Assembly: GCF_004362715.1 (NCBI RefSeq)
Contig: NZ_SNYC01000005.1
Location: forward strand, 931,781-995,780
Length of the DNA: 64,000 nt
Reading direction: 5' to 3'
From: Pedobacter metabolipauper
GTDB lineage: Bacteria > Bacteroidota > Bacteroidia > Sphingobacteriales > Sphingobacteriaceae
In this document: piece after piece, positions 10,230 to 17,987 of the stretch
Numbering within the stretch: position 1 is the stretch's first letter
How the letters are laid out: every line of letters starts with the position of its first letter
The notes under the pieces: generated by a model
What the model was told of the DNA's origin: nothing
Databases searched by the model: none
The model's input: the letters and a program-made list of their open reading frames with translations, nothing else
Translations under genes and position numbers: made by a program

Positions 10230-10450
10230 TGGCAGAGAAAAGAACTACACCTGCAAGCCAGGAAAAAACAGAATTAGTATTTACTAAAAAGAACTACCAA
10301 TTGTTACTGATCAGCATTGCGATCGTTGTACTTGGTTTTATTTTAATGATCGGCACTACTGATATTTACGATTTCAGAAAGACCTTACTTGCTCCAATGG
10401 TGGTGTTGTTTGGATTTGGGTTCGGCGTTTATGCGATCTTAAAGAAATAG
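10229..10450 (+). CDS. DUF3098 small membrane protein
   Basis: A 73-residue protein with two predicted membrane helices (LLLISIAIVVLGFILMIG and LLAPMVVLFGFGFGVYAI) separated by a short loop containing DIYDFRKT. This is the DUF3098 pattern of Bacteroidota, usually found between ftsX and uppP, as here. The start overlaps the ftsX stop and uppP follows after 6 bases, so the three are one transcript. The molecular role is unknown; the context suggests a part in envelope or division processes. Confidence 0.9.
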   Translation: MAEKRTTPASQEKTELVFTKKNYQLLLISIAIVVLGFILMIGTTDIYDFRKTLLAPMVVLFGFGFGVYAILKK

Positions 10451-10456
10451 TAATTC

Positions 10457-11251
10457 ATGGATTATTTACAAGCCTTTATTCTTGCTGTAATAGAGGGTTT
10501 GACTGAATTTTTACCGGTATCGTCAACCGGCCACATGGTTATTGCCAGTTCTTTTATGGGCATCGGCAATGACGACTTTGTTAAGTTATATGAAGTGGCC
10601 ATCCAGTTAGGTGCCATTTTAGCTGTTGTGGTGCTTTATTGGAAAAAGTTCTTCGACTTTTCTAAATGGCAGTTCTATGTAAAGCTGATCATTGCAGTTA
10701 TTCCTGCATTGATCTTCGGAAAGCTTCTAAATGATTTTATTGATGAGAAGCTTGGCGACCCCCGGTTTATTGCAATCGTTTTATTATTAGGTGGTATTGT
10801 CTTGTTGTTTATAGACCGGTTTTTCAAAAAGCCCCAAATTAACAATGAAGCTGAAATTAGTAACCTTACTGCATTTAAGATTGGCTGTTACCAGGTACTT
10901 GCCATTGTTTTCCCTGGATTGAGCAGAAGTGCAGCAACCATTATTGGTGGTATGCAGCAAAAGCTAAGCAGAAATGCTGCCGCTGAGTTCTCTTTCTTCC
11001 TGGCTGTACCTACCATGTGCGCCGCTACAGGATATAAACTTCTGAATGGTTATGAACTGTTGAATTCAGAGAACGTTAAATTCCTTCTTTTTGGAAACGT
11101 TGTTGCGTTCATTGTTGCCATCATTGCCATTAAATCTTTCATCGGATTTTTATCCAAACACGGCTTCCGGATCTTCGGATGGTACCGGATTGTAATTGGT
11201 GTGGTTATCCTTGCACTCTACTTTTCGGGTGTTGAAATGAACGTACTATAA
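10457..11251 (+). CDS. uppP: Undecaprenyl-diphosphatase UppP (BacA family)
   Basis: Removes a phosphate from undecaprenyl diphosphate so the lipid carrier can be reused in peptidoglycan and polysaccharide synthesis. It is a membrane protein of 264 residues with the two family signature blocks: EGLTEFLPVSSTGH near the N-terminus and FPGLSRSAATIIGG in the middle. Eight hydrophobic segments are visible. It sits in the ftsX operon, and its TAA overlaps the ATG of a 38-residue ORF in the form TAATG. Confidence 0.97.
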   Translation: MDYLQAFILAVIEGLTEFLPVSSTGHMVIASSFMGIGNDDFVKLYEVAIQLGAILAVVVLYWKKFFDFSKWQFYVKLIIAVIPALIFGKLLNDFIDEKLGDPRFIAIVLLLGGIVLLFIDRFFKKPQINNEAEISNLTAFKIGCYQVLAIVFPGLSRSAATIIGGMQQKLSRNAAAEFSFFLAVPTMCAATGYKLLNGYELLNSENVKFLLFGNVVAFIVAIIAIKSFIGFLSKHGFRIFGWYRIVIGVVILALYFSGVEMNVL

Positions 11252-11367
11252 TGGTTGCCCTGGCTGAAGGCATCGTTGAATTTATCTGCGAGTTGCTTTT
11301 TCAAGCCGGGCTTGATACGGGTATTGATGTAATAACAAGAAAAAAGAAACGTGCTAAAAGAAATTGA
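11251..11367 (+). CDS. Small ORF, 38 aa, coupled to uppP
   Basis: ATG 11251-11253 overlaps the uppP stop (TAATG) and the frame runs to TGA 11365-11367. The peptide has a hydrophobic N-terminal half (MVALAEGIVEFICELLFQAG) and a strongly basic end (TRKKKRAKRN), like a small membrane-associated peptide. The same stop-start overlap joins ftsX to DUF3098 upstream, so translational coupling is plausible. The ORF fills the gap between uppP and truB almost exactly. I do not recognise a family. Confidence 0.5.
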   Translation: MVALAEGIVEFICELLFQAGLDTGIDVITRKKKRAKRN

Positions 11368-11380
11368 GCGAGAACGAGAG

Positions 11381-12097
11381 ATGTCTGAATCTGAAGAACC
11401 CATACCTGCAAAAATATTTCCTGAATTTAATTTTGCTGAAGGAGAATTACTACTCATCAACAAACCCTATAAATGGACCAGCTTTGATGTAGTTGGTAAG
11501 ATCAGGAATTCCCTAAAGCCTTTAAAGCTAAAGGTTGGCCATGCCGGAACATTAGATCCGCTGGCTACAGGGCTATTGATCTTATGTACCGGAAAATTAA
11601 CCAAGCAAATAGACACCTTTCAGGCAGAAGAAAAAGAATATACCGGAACCCTGGTACTTGGTGCCACCACCCCTTCTTTTGATTTAGAGACGGCCATTGA
11701 CCAGACCTTTCCGTTAGATGGGATTACTGAAGAAGCCATTTACACTGCCACTGCTCCTTTTAAAGGCAGCATTCAGCAATATCCCCCGGCGCATTCTGCA
11801 GTTAAAGTAAACGGAGAACGCTTATATGTTAAAGCCAGACGTGGAGAAGAACCAGAACTGCGGTTGCGTGACGTAACGGTTTCTGAATTCGAGATTACCC
11901 GCATCGCGCTTCCTGAAGTCGACTTTAGAATCGTTTGCAGTAAAGGAACATACATCAGGTCGCTGATCTCTGATTTTGGCAGGCACCTGGATAATGGCGC
12001 TTACCTGTCCAAACTTACCCGTACACGCAGCGGCAGCTTTTTGCTTGAAAATGCATTTGAGGTATCAGATTTAGTTAGCTATCTTCGTAACAAATAG
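11381..12097 (+). CDS. truB: tRNA pseudouridine(55) synthase TruB
   Basis: Makes pseudouridine 55 in the T loop of tRNAs. The catalytic segment GHAGTLDPLATGLL contains the family Asp (D in LDPLA). INKPYKWTSFDVV near the start, QYPPAHSAVKVNGERLY and KGTYIRSLISDFG are further TruB motifs. At about 238 residues it is of normal length without a long C-terminal PUA domain. I prefer ATG 11381 over the in-frame GTG 11351, because that GTG lies inside the preceding small ORF and only adds a charged extension. The gene belongs to the ftsX-uppP-truB-ribF transcript. Confidence 0.95.
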   Translation: MSESEEPIPAKIFPEFNFAEGELLLINKPYKWTSFDVVGKIRNSLKPLKLKVGHAGTLDPLATGLLILCTGKLTKQIDTFQAEEKEYTGTLVLGATTPSFDLETAIDQTFPLDGITEEAIYTATAPFKGSIQQYPPAHSAVKVNGERLYVKARRGEEPELRLRDVTVSEFEITRIALPEVDFRIVCSKGTYIRSLISDFGRHLDNGAYLSKLTRTRSGSFLLENAFEVSDLVSYLRNK

Positions 12098-12101
12098 TGT
12101 T

Positions 12102-12965
12102 ATGCAAACCCATCTTCAAAACAATAGCTTAAGGTATCTCAAAGATCTGCTGCTGATCACCCTTGGAATTGTATTTGCTTGTTTTGGCTTAAAGAGTTTC
12201 TTAATGCCCAACGACTTTATCGATGGTGGCGTAACCGGCATTTCTTTATTGATCAGCCGGCTAACCGGTTTTGAACTTTACTATTTGATCCTTATAATCA
12301 ACATTCCCTTTATCCTGCTTGGCTACAAACAAATTGGGAAAGGCTTTGCAATTAAAACAACCATAGCAATTATTGTTTTGGCGCTGATGTTGTTCCTGGT
12401 TCCTTTTGAGCCGGTAACGCACGATAAATTACTGATTGCAGTTTTTGGCGGACTATTTTTAGGTGGCGGCATCGGCTTGGCGATGCGTGGCGGCTGTGTT
12501 ATTGACGGCACTGAAGTACTTGCCTTATATATCAGCAGGAACAGCATTCTTACAGTAGGTAACATCATATTGGTATTGAATGTGCTGATCTTTGGTGTGG
12601 TTGCTTATTTCCTGGATATTGTTACGGCGATGTATTCTATCCTTACCTATCTTTCTGCGTCGAAAACCGTAGACTTTGTGGTTAACGGACTGGAGCAGTA
12701 TACCGGTGTTACCATCATCTCTGATAAAAATGATGTGATTAAACAATTCATTACTGACAAGATGAAGCGCGGTGTTACCGTTTATAAGGGTGAAGGTGGT
12801 TATGGCATTAAAAAAGATATTGACATTTTATATACTGTTGTAACCAAGCTGGAGATGAGTAAGCTTCAATCGGAGATCAGACAAATTGATCCGGATGCTT
12901 TTGTTGTACAGCAACAAATTGCTGACATTAAAGGAGGCGTGGTTAAACGCCAGGCTTTACATTAA
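12102..12965 (+). CDS. YitT family membrane protein (DUF161 + DUF2179)
   Basis: A 287-residue protein with about five N-terminal membrane helices and repeated glycine-rich turns (FIDGGVTGISLLISR, GGCVIDGTEVLALYISR), followed by a soluble DUF2179 domain from about 225 (GVTVYKGEGGYGIKKDIDILYTVV). YitT-family proteins are widespread and their transport substrate is not established. It follows truB by 4 bases and precedes ribF by 24, so it is part of the same operon. Confidence 0.9.
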   Translation: MQTHLQNNSLRYLKDLLLITLGIVFACFGLKSFLMPNDFIDGGVTGISLLISRLTGFELYYLILIINIPFILLGYKQIGKGFAIKTTIAIIVLALMLFLVPFEPVTHDKLLIAVFGGLFLGGGIGLAMRGGCVIDGTEVLALYISRNSILTVGNIILVLNVLIFGVVAYFLDIVTAMYSILTYLSASKTVDFVVNGLEQYTGVTIISDKNDVIKQFITDKMKRGVTVYKGEGGYGIKKDIDILYTVVTKLEMSKLQSEIRQIDPDAFVVQQQIADIKGGVVKRQALH

Positions 12966-12989
12966 GCAGCTAATAGAGAGATACATTTA

Positions 12990-13928
12990 ATGAAGATATA
13001 CAATCACCTTTCCGAGTTTAAGAAACTAAATAATGCCGTTGCTACCATTGGTACCTTTGATGGGGTACATTACGGACATCAAAAGATCATTAAGCGCTTG
13101 TGTGAACTGGCGAAAGCCAATGGCGGAGAAAGTGTGATCCTTACCTTTTTTCCTCATCCCCGGCTGATCATAGACCCGGAGAACCAGGACCTGAAGATGA
13201 TCAATACCATTCATGAAAAGGCAAAGATCCTGGCTGGTCTTGGTGTTGACCATTTGATCATTACTCCGTTTACCCGCGACTTTTCTAATCTTAGCCCTTC
13301 AGAATACATTAAAAACATACTCGTTGACACCATAGGCATCAAGCAAATCATTGTGGGTTATGATCACCGTTTTGGTAAAGACCGGAAAGGCGGTATGGAT
13401 GATCTTATAGAATTTTCAAAGAAGTGCGACTTTAAAATTGAAGAAATTCCGGAACAGGATATCAATGATGTTGCGGTAAGCTCTACCAAGATCCGTAAGG
13501 CGGTATTAAATGGAGAAGTTGCCCTGGCAGCAAGTTTTCTGGGCTACAACTTTTCCATCTACGGTCGCGTCATTAAAGGCGACAAGATTGGCCGGACCAT
13601 CGGCTACCCTACGGCTAACATATTTGTTGAGGAGACCTATAAACTCATCCCTTCCGACGGAATCTATGCGGTAACTGTAGAATTAAACGGCGCATCTTTT
13701 CAGGGCATGGCCTATATCGGACAGCGTCCTACCATCAATGGGATGACGCGAAACATCGAGGTAAACATCTTCGATTTTGATCAGGAGATCTATGGACAGA
13801 ACATCAAGATGAATTTCCTTGAATTTCTACGGCATGACGTTAAATTTACGGGGCTTGAAGCTTTAAAAGAACAATTATTTAAAGACAAAGAAGCAACGCT
13901 TGCTTACTTCAAAAACCAATCTTTATAG
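12990..13928 (+). CDS. ribF: Bifunctional riboflavin kinase / FAD synthetase
   Basis: Converts riboflavin to FMN and then FAD. The N-terminal adenylyltransferase domain (about 1-180) has TIGTFDGVHYGHQKII with the HxGH nucleotide-binding motif, and SSTKIRKAV near 165. The C-terminal kinase domain has GDKIGRTIGYPTANI and GMAYIGQRPTING, then the EVNIFDFDQEIYGQ segment. At 312 residues it is full length. It is the last gene of the operon; a 70-base gap separates it from the antiporter gene. Confidence 0.97.
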   Translation: MKIYNHLSEFKKLNNAVATIGTFDGVHYGHQKIIKRLCELAKANGGESVILTFFPHPRLIIDPENQDLKMINTIHEKAKILAGLGVDHLIITPFTRDFSNLSPSEYIKNILVDTIGIKQIIVGYDHRFGKDRKGGMDDLIEFSKKCDFKIEEIPEQDINDVAVSSTKIRKAVLNGEVALAASFLGYNFSIYGRVIKGDKIGRTIGYPTANIFVEETYKLIPSDGIYAVTVELNGASFQGMAYIGQRPTINGMTRNIEVNIFDFDQEIYGQNIKMNFLEFLRHDVKFTGLEALKEQLFKDKEATLAYFKNQSL

Positions 13929-13998
13929 AATTTTTATGGGTTTTTATACGTAAAAACGCCCTTTTTATTGTATATTACGGCAAAACACAATTTTGCCT

Positions 13999-16221
13999 AT
14001 GATTCATTTACCAACTTTAATCTCTGATTTAGGACTTATTCTTGCCGCTGCCGGTGTAGTTACACTACTTTTTAAAAAGATCAAACAGCCGCTTGTTTTG
14101 GGGTATATTCTTGCGGGTGTACTGGTTGGACCTTATCTCGATTTTCTGCCTTCTGTTAAAGATCACGAAAGCATTACCATTTGGGGCGAGATTGGTGTGA
14201 TCTTCCTTTTATTTAGTTTGGGATTAGAATTCAGTTTCAAGAAACTGGTTAAAGTTGGCGGCTCCGCATCCATTACCGCCATAGTAAAAGTTGGCTTCTT
14301 AATACTTGCCGGATATTTTGTTGGTAAAGCCATGGGATGGAAAGACATGGACAGTCTGTTCCTCGGTGGTATTTTATCCATCTCATCCACCATGATCACC
14401 ATCAAAGCATTTGAAGAACTTGGTATTAAACATAAGAAATTTGCAGGCCTTGTTTTTGGTGTACTGATCGTAGAAGATCTTGTGGCCATCTTATTACTGG
14501 TGCTCTTTTCTACCCTTGCTGTTAGCCAGCAATCGGCAGGAACAGAGATGCTGTTTTCCATTCTTAAGCTCGGTTTCTTTTTAACCCTTTGGTTTTTAGG
14601 CGGTATATTCTTAGTACCTACATTCTTAAAGGCAACCAAAAAGCTGATGAATGATGAGACCATGCTGGTGGTATCGCTTGCACTCTGCCTGGTCATGGTA
14701 CTGCTGGCAGTACAGGTAGGCTTCTCTCCCGCCCTTGGTGCATTTATCATGGGTTCTATCCTCGCAGAAACAACACAGGCAGAACGGATCGAACATTTAA
14801 CCAAATCGGTAAAAGACCTGTTCTCTGCCGTATTCTTTGTTTCAGTAGGGATGCTGATTGATCCCGGTGTACTGGTAGAATATGCGTTTCCGATCATTGT
14901 GATCACACTGGTTATCATCCTGGGTAAAATTATATTTACGGTACTCGGCGCGTTACTTGCCGGACAGCCTTTAAAAACTTCGGTACAGGCGGGTATGAGT
15001 TTGGCACAGATTGGAGAGTTCTCATTCATCATTGCCACACTTGGTGTTACCTTAAAGGTTACCAGCGACTTTCTATATCCCATTGCTGTTGCTGCTGCCG
15101 CAATAACTACATTTACTACACCTTACCTGATCAAACTTTCAGAGCCATTTTATAATCTGCTAACCCGCATTTTACCCAAAAGATGGCTGGATGCCATTGG
15201 CCGTTACAGTACAGGCACAGAAGGCATAACCCGGCTTAGTGACTGGAAAGTGCTGCTTAGGGCGTACACCTTTAATACCATCATCCACTCGGTAATTATC
15301 ATTGCGGTGATATTTTTGGCATCAAGATTCTTACAGCCATTTATAGTGGAGAATATTGGGAACGGCATGAATGGGACCATCATCAGTGTGGTGATCTCCT
15401 TCATCCTCATGTCTCCATTTTTATGGGCTTTATCTATCCGGAGAATCCAGAAAACAGCCTATGCCCATTTGTGGTTAAATAAGAAATATACGCGGGGGCC
15501 TTTAATCTCTATCGAGTTTTTCAGGGTTGCGCTGGGTGTTTTCTTTGTCGGCTTTTTAATGTACGAGTTTTTTGACACCTGGGTTGCTGCGGGTATTGCC
15601 CTGCTGCTGACCATTGTAGGCATGATCGTTTTCTCCAGAAAGCTGCAGGCTTTTTACGATAAACTGGAGAAGCGCTTTTTACTGAACTTAAATGCCCGCG
15701 AAGCACAGAATGCACAACCGGAGATCTTACCCTGGGATACCCACCTGGAAGAGCTTGTGGTGGCCCCGGAGTCTAGCTTGGTTGGTAAAACATTAATGGA
15801 ACTGTCTGTTAGAGAAAATTATGGGGTTAACATTGCACTGATTGAACGCGGTACCATCATGATCCCTACACCTGGACGGGAAGACCGCCTGTATCCGCAT
15901 GATAAGGTGCTGGTGATTGGAACAGATGATCAGCTGGCTGCCATTAAAGAACTTTTTCAGGGAAACATTGATGAGCATAAAGAAGCATCGTTTCCTAAAA
16001 AGGACATGACGCTGCAAAAGATCGTCATCAACAGCAGCTCACCTGTATTTGGTCAGACCATCCGCAACTCAGGGATCCGTGAAACCACCCAGGGTCTTGT
16101 AGTTGGCATAGAACGAAATGGTGAGCGCATCCTAAACCCGGATTCGAACCTGATATTTGAGAATGAAGATGTGGTATGGATTGTGGGCAATAACAAAAAG
16201 GTACCGGATTTGTTAAAGTAA
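13999..16221 (+). CDS. Monovalent cation:proton antiporter (KefB/CPA2 type) with TrkA-C domains
   Basis: An N-terminal Na+/H+ exchanger domain of about 390 residues has repeated membrane helices, including PLVLGYILAGVLVGP, GVIFLLFSLGLEFSFKKL and FGVLIVEDLVAILLL. Further helices follow to about 560. Two TrkA-C-like ligand-binding domains occupy about 580-660 and 670-740 (SSLVGKTLMELSVRENYGVNIALIERG; VFGQTIRNSGIRETTQGLVVGIERNG). No TrkA-N domain separates them, so the layout differs from KefB/KefC. It should exchange K+ or Na+ for H+ across the inner membrane. ATG 13999 is preferred; a TTG two codons upstream is possible. Confidence 0.92.
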   Translation: MIHLPTLISDLGLILAAAGVVTLLFKKIKQPLVLGYILAGVLVGPYLDFLPSVKDHESITIWGEIGVIFLLFSLGLEFSFKKLVKVGGSASITAIVKVGFLILAGYFVGKAMGWKDMDSLFLGGILSISSTMITIKAFEELGIKHKKFAGLVFGVLIVEDLVAILLLVLFSTLAVSQQSAGTEMLFSILKLGFFLTLWFLGGIFLVPTFLKATKKLMNDETMLVVSLALCLVMVLLAVQVGFSPALGAFIMGSILAETTQAERIEHLTKSVKDLFSAVFFVSVGMLIDPGVLVEYAFPIIVITLVIILGKIIFTVLGALLAGQPLKTSVQAGMSLAQIGEFSFIIATLGVTLKVTSDFLYPIAVAAAAITTFTTPYLIKLSEPFYNLLTRILPKRWLDAIGRYSTGTEGITRLSDWKVLLRAYTFNTIIHSVIIIAVIFLASRFLQPFIVENIGNGMNGTIISVVISFILMSPFLWALSIRRIQKTAYAHLWLNKKYTRGPLISIEFFRVALGVFFVGFLMYEFFDTWVAAGIALLLTIVGMIVFSRKLQAFYDKLEKRFLLNLNAREAQNAQPEILPWDTHLEELVVAPESSLVGKTLMELSVRENYGVNIALIERGTIMIPTPGREDRLYPHDKVLVIGTDDQLAAIKELFQGNIDEHKEASFPKKDMTLQKIVINSSSPVFGQTIRNSGIRETTQGLVVGIERNGERILNPDSNLIFENEDVVWIVGNNKKVPDLLK

Positions 16222-16265
16222 TTTAGATATTTGATTTATTCTAACAGACAGCAGCTTTCACAGCA

Positions 16266-17303
16266 ATGAAGATAGACCAGGAAAAAAGTGATTTTTTAGA
16301 TGAGATGCTGAACCACTGGCAGGAAGAAAACCTGTTGTCTGAAGATACCGTAGAGAAATTGCGCAGCAGCTATGAGGCTAAAAGTTTCGACTGGCGCCGG
16401 CTGGCTCAATATTCATTCTGGGTGGCTATGGCTTGCGGGGTAATTTCATTAGGTGCACTATTGATCGACAATAAGATTTTACACTACCTGGAAAGCTTGT
16501 TTGATGCATCAGACCTGATGATCAGCATCCTTTCTGCTGTTGCAGCGGTTATAGTCTACTACCTTGCATTTAAAAGAAAGAAATCAAAATCTAACCAGGT
16601 ATTTAGCAATGAGGCCCTCGTCTTTAGCGGGGTGATGCTTACCGCAAATGCAATTGCCTATCTGGGCAAATCCCTGGATAATGGGAGCTCCCATTTTTCG
16701 CTGCTCATCCTGTTCTCGGTATTTGTTTACGGCATTCTGGCTTTTGTATTTAAGTCGAGGCTCATCTGGGCCTTTGTACTGATCTCCCTTGGTGCATGGT
16801 TTGGTACAGAAACCGGTTACCTATCCAGGTGGAACTATTATTTTGCCGGCATGAACTATCCGCTCCGCTTTGTATTTTTTGGGCTGATCGTTACTGCAGT
16901 CTCTTTCATCTTTAAGAACAATAAGAAACTGGTTATTTTTTACCAGACCAATTACATCTGCGGAATGATCTATTTATTTGTTTCCCTGTGGCTGCTTTCG
17001 GTATTCGGCAATTTTGGGACACTTGAAGAATGGTATTCAATTAAACAGCTTAGCCTTTTTTACTGGGGAATACTATCTGCATCCGCTTGCATCGTCAGCA
17101 TCTTTGCCGGCTTAAAATACCGGGATGATATTGCAAGGGAATTTGGCATTACCTTTCTTTTCATTAATCTGTATACGCGTTACTTTGAATATTTTTGGGA
17201 CAGCTGGCACAAGGCTTTATTTTTTAGCGTACTGGCTGCATCATTCTGGCTCATCGGACGTAAGGCAGAAAAGATCTGGAACCTGGAATTTCTTAAAAAT
17301 TAG
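16266..17303 (+). CDS. DUF2157 domain membrane protein
   Basis: A soluble N-terminal part of about 50 residues (MLNHWQEENLLSEDTVEKLR) with the DUF2157 pattern of a short helical domain is followed by eight to ten membrane helices to residue 340. Family function is unknown. It starts 44 bases after the antiporter and may be co-transcribed with it. It converges with the LysE-type gene, with 49 bases between the ends and no obvious hairpin there. Confidence 0.85.
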   Translation: MKIDQEKSDFLDEMLNHWQEENLLSEDTVEKLRSSYEAKSFDWRRLAQYSFWVAMACGVISLGALLIDNKILHYLESLFDASDLMISILSAVAAVIVYYLAFKRKKSKSNQVFSNEALVFSGVMLTANAIAYLGKSLDNGSSHFSLLILFSVFVYGILAFVFKSRLIWAFVLISLGAWFGTETGYLSRWNYYFAGMNYPLRFVFFGLIVTAVSFIFKNNKKLVIFYQTNYICGMIYLFVSLWLLSVFGNFGTLEEWYSIKQLSLFYWGILSASACIVSIFAGLKYRDDIAREFGITFLFINLYTRYFEYFWDSWHKALFFSVLAASFWLIGRKAEKIWNLEFLKN

Positions 17304-17352
17304 CACATTAGAAATCGCTTTTACTGCGGGTGGCCTCTTATACCTTATATGC

Positions 17353-17973
17353 TTATTTGATGAAATGTATATAGACTATTTTGCCGATGTGGTATGCGGA
17401 CAGTATAAAGAACAAAATAGCGATACTTTTATTGACCAGGTAACTGCTTAATGCAAACTTCTCCTGAATATATTGAGCAAAGCGGGCAAAGCCATACAAG
17501 GCCAGCGCGGCACCAATACCAGAACCGATGCTAAATATAGAGATCGACAGGTATCCAATGTCTATCCACTCATGAGAGATCAGGTAAGTACCTACAAATA
17601 ACCAATATGGAATCTGCATGGGATTGACGACACCCAATAACATCCCGTACCGGATGCTGTCTTTTTTCGAGTAATCTGCCTTAGGCATTTCCTTTCTTGA
17701 TCTCCAGGTAATTACACCCAGTACCCCAAACATTAAGACCATGACCACGTCGATCACGTCACCCAATTTGATCTCGCTGGAAAGCCACTGCACAAAGCGC
17801 ATTACGCCAAAGGTAAACAGGATCTCTATGGATGCAAAAGCCCCAATAAAGTATAGTGCCTGCCGGATTCCGCGCGTTATGGTAATCTGAACTACGGTCA
17901 GGTTTATATTTCCTGGAGGGATATATCCAACCATATTTAAGATGATACCCAGGAAGAAGGTTAATAAAAGCAT
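17353..17973 (-). CDS. LysE-family amino-acid exporter-like protein
   Basis: A 206-residue membrane protein with six hydrophobic segments. The N-terminus FFLGIILNMVGYIPPGNINL fits the LysE/RhtB family pattern, in which GxxPGP-like residues follow TM1, here changed to GYIPPGN. The family exports amino acids and related small molecules. The substrate cannot be read from sequence. It follows uvrA by 14 bases on the same strand. Confidence 0.82.
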   Translation of the reverse strand: MLLLTFFLGIILNMVGYIPPGNINLTVVQITITRGIRQALYFIGAFASIEILFTFGVMRFVQWLSSEIKLGDVIDVVMVLMFGVLGVITWRSRKEMPKADYSKKDSIRYGMLLGVVNPMQIPYWLFVGTYLISHEWIDIGYLSISIFSIGSGIGAALALYGFARFAQYIQEKFALSSYLVNKSIAILFFILSAYHIGKIVYIHFIK

Positions 17974-17987
17974 GTGCGAAGATAATA

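Noticed and set aside
14163-15083. 306-codon minus-strand frame inside the antiporter gene
   Set aside because: It lies fully within the convincing antiporter CDS on the opposite strand and has serine/threonine-rich, shadow-like composition.
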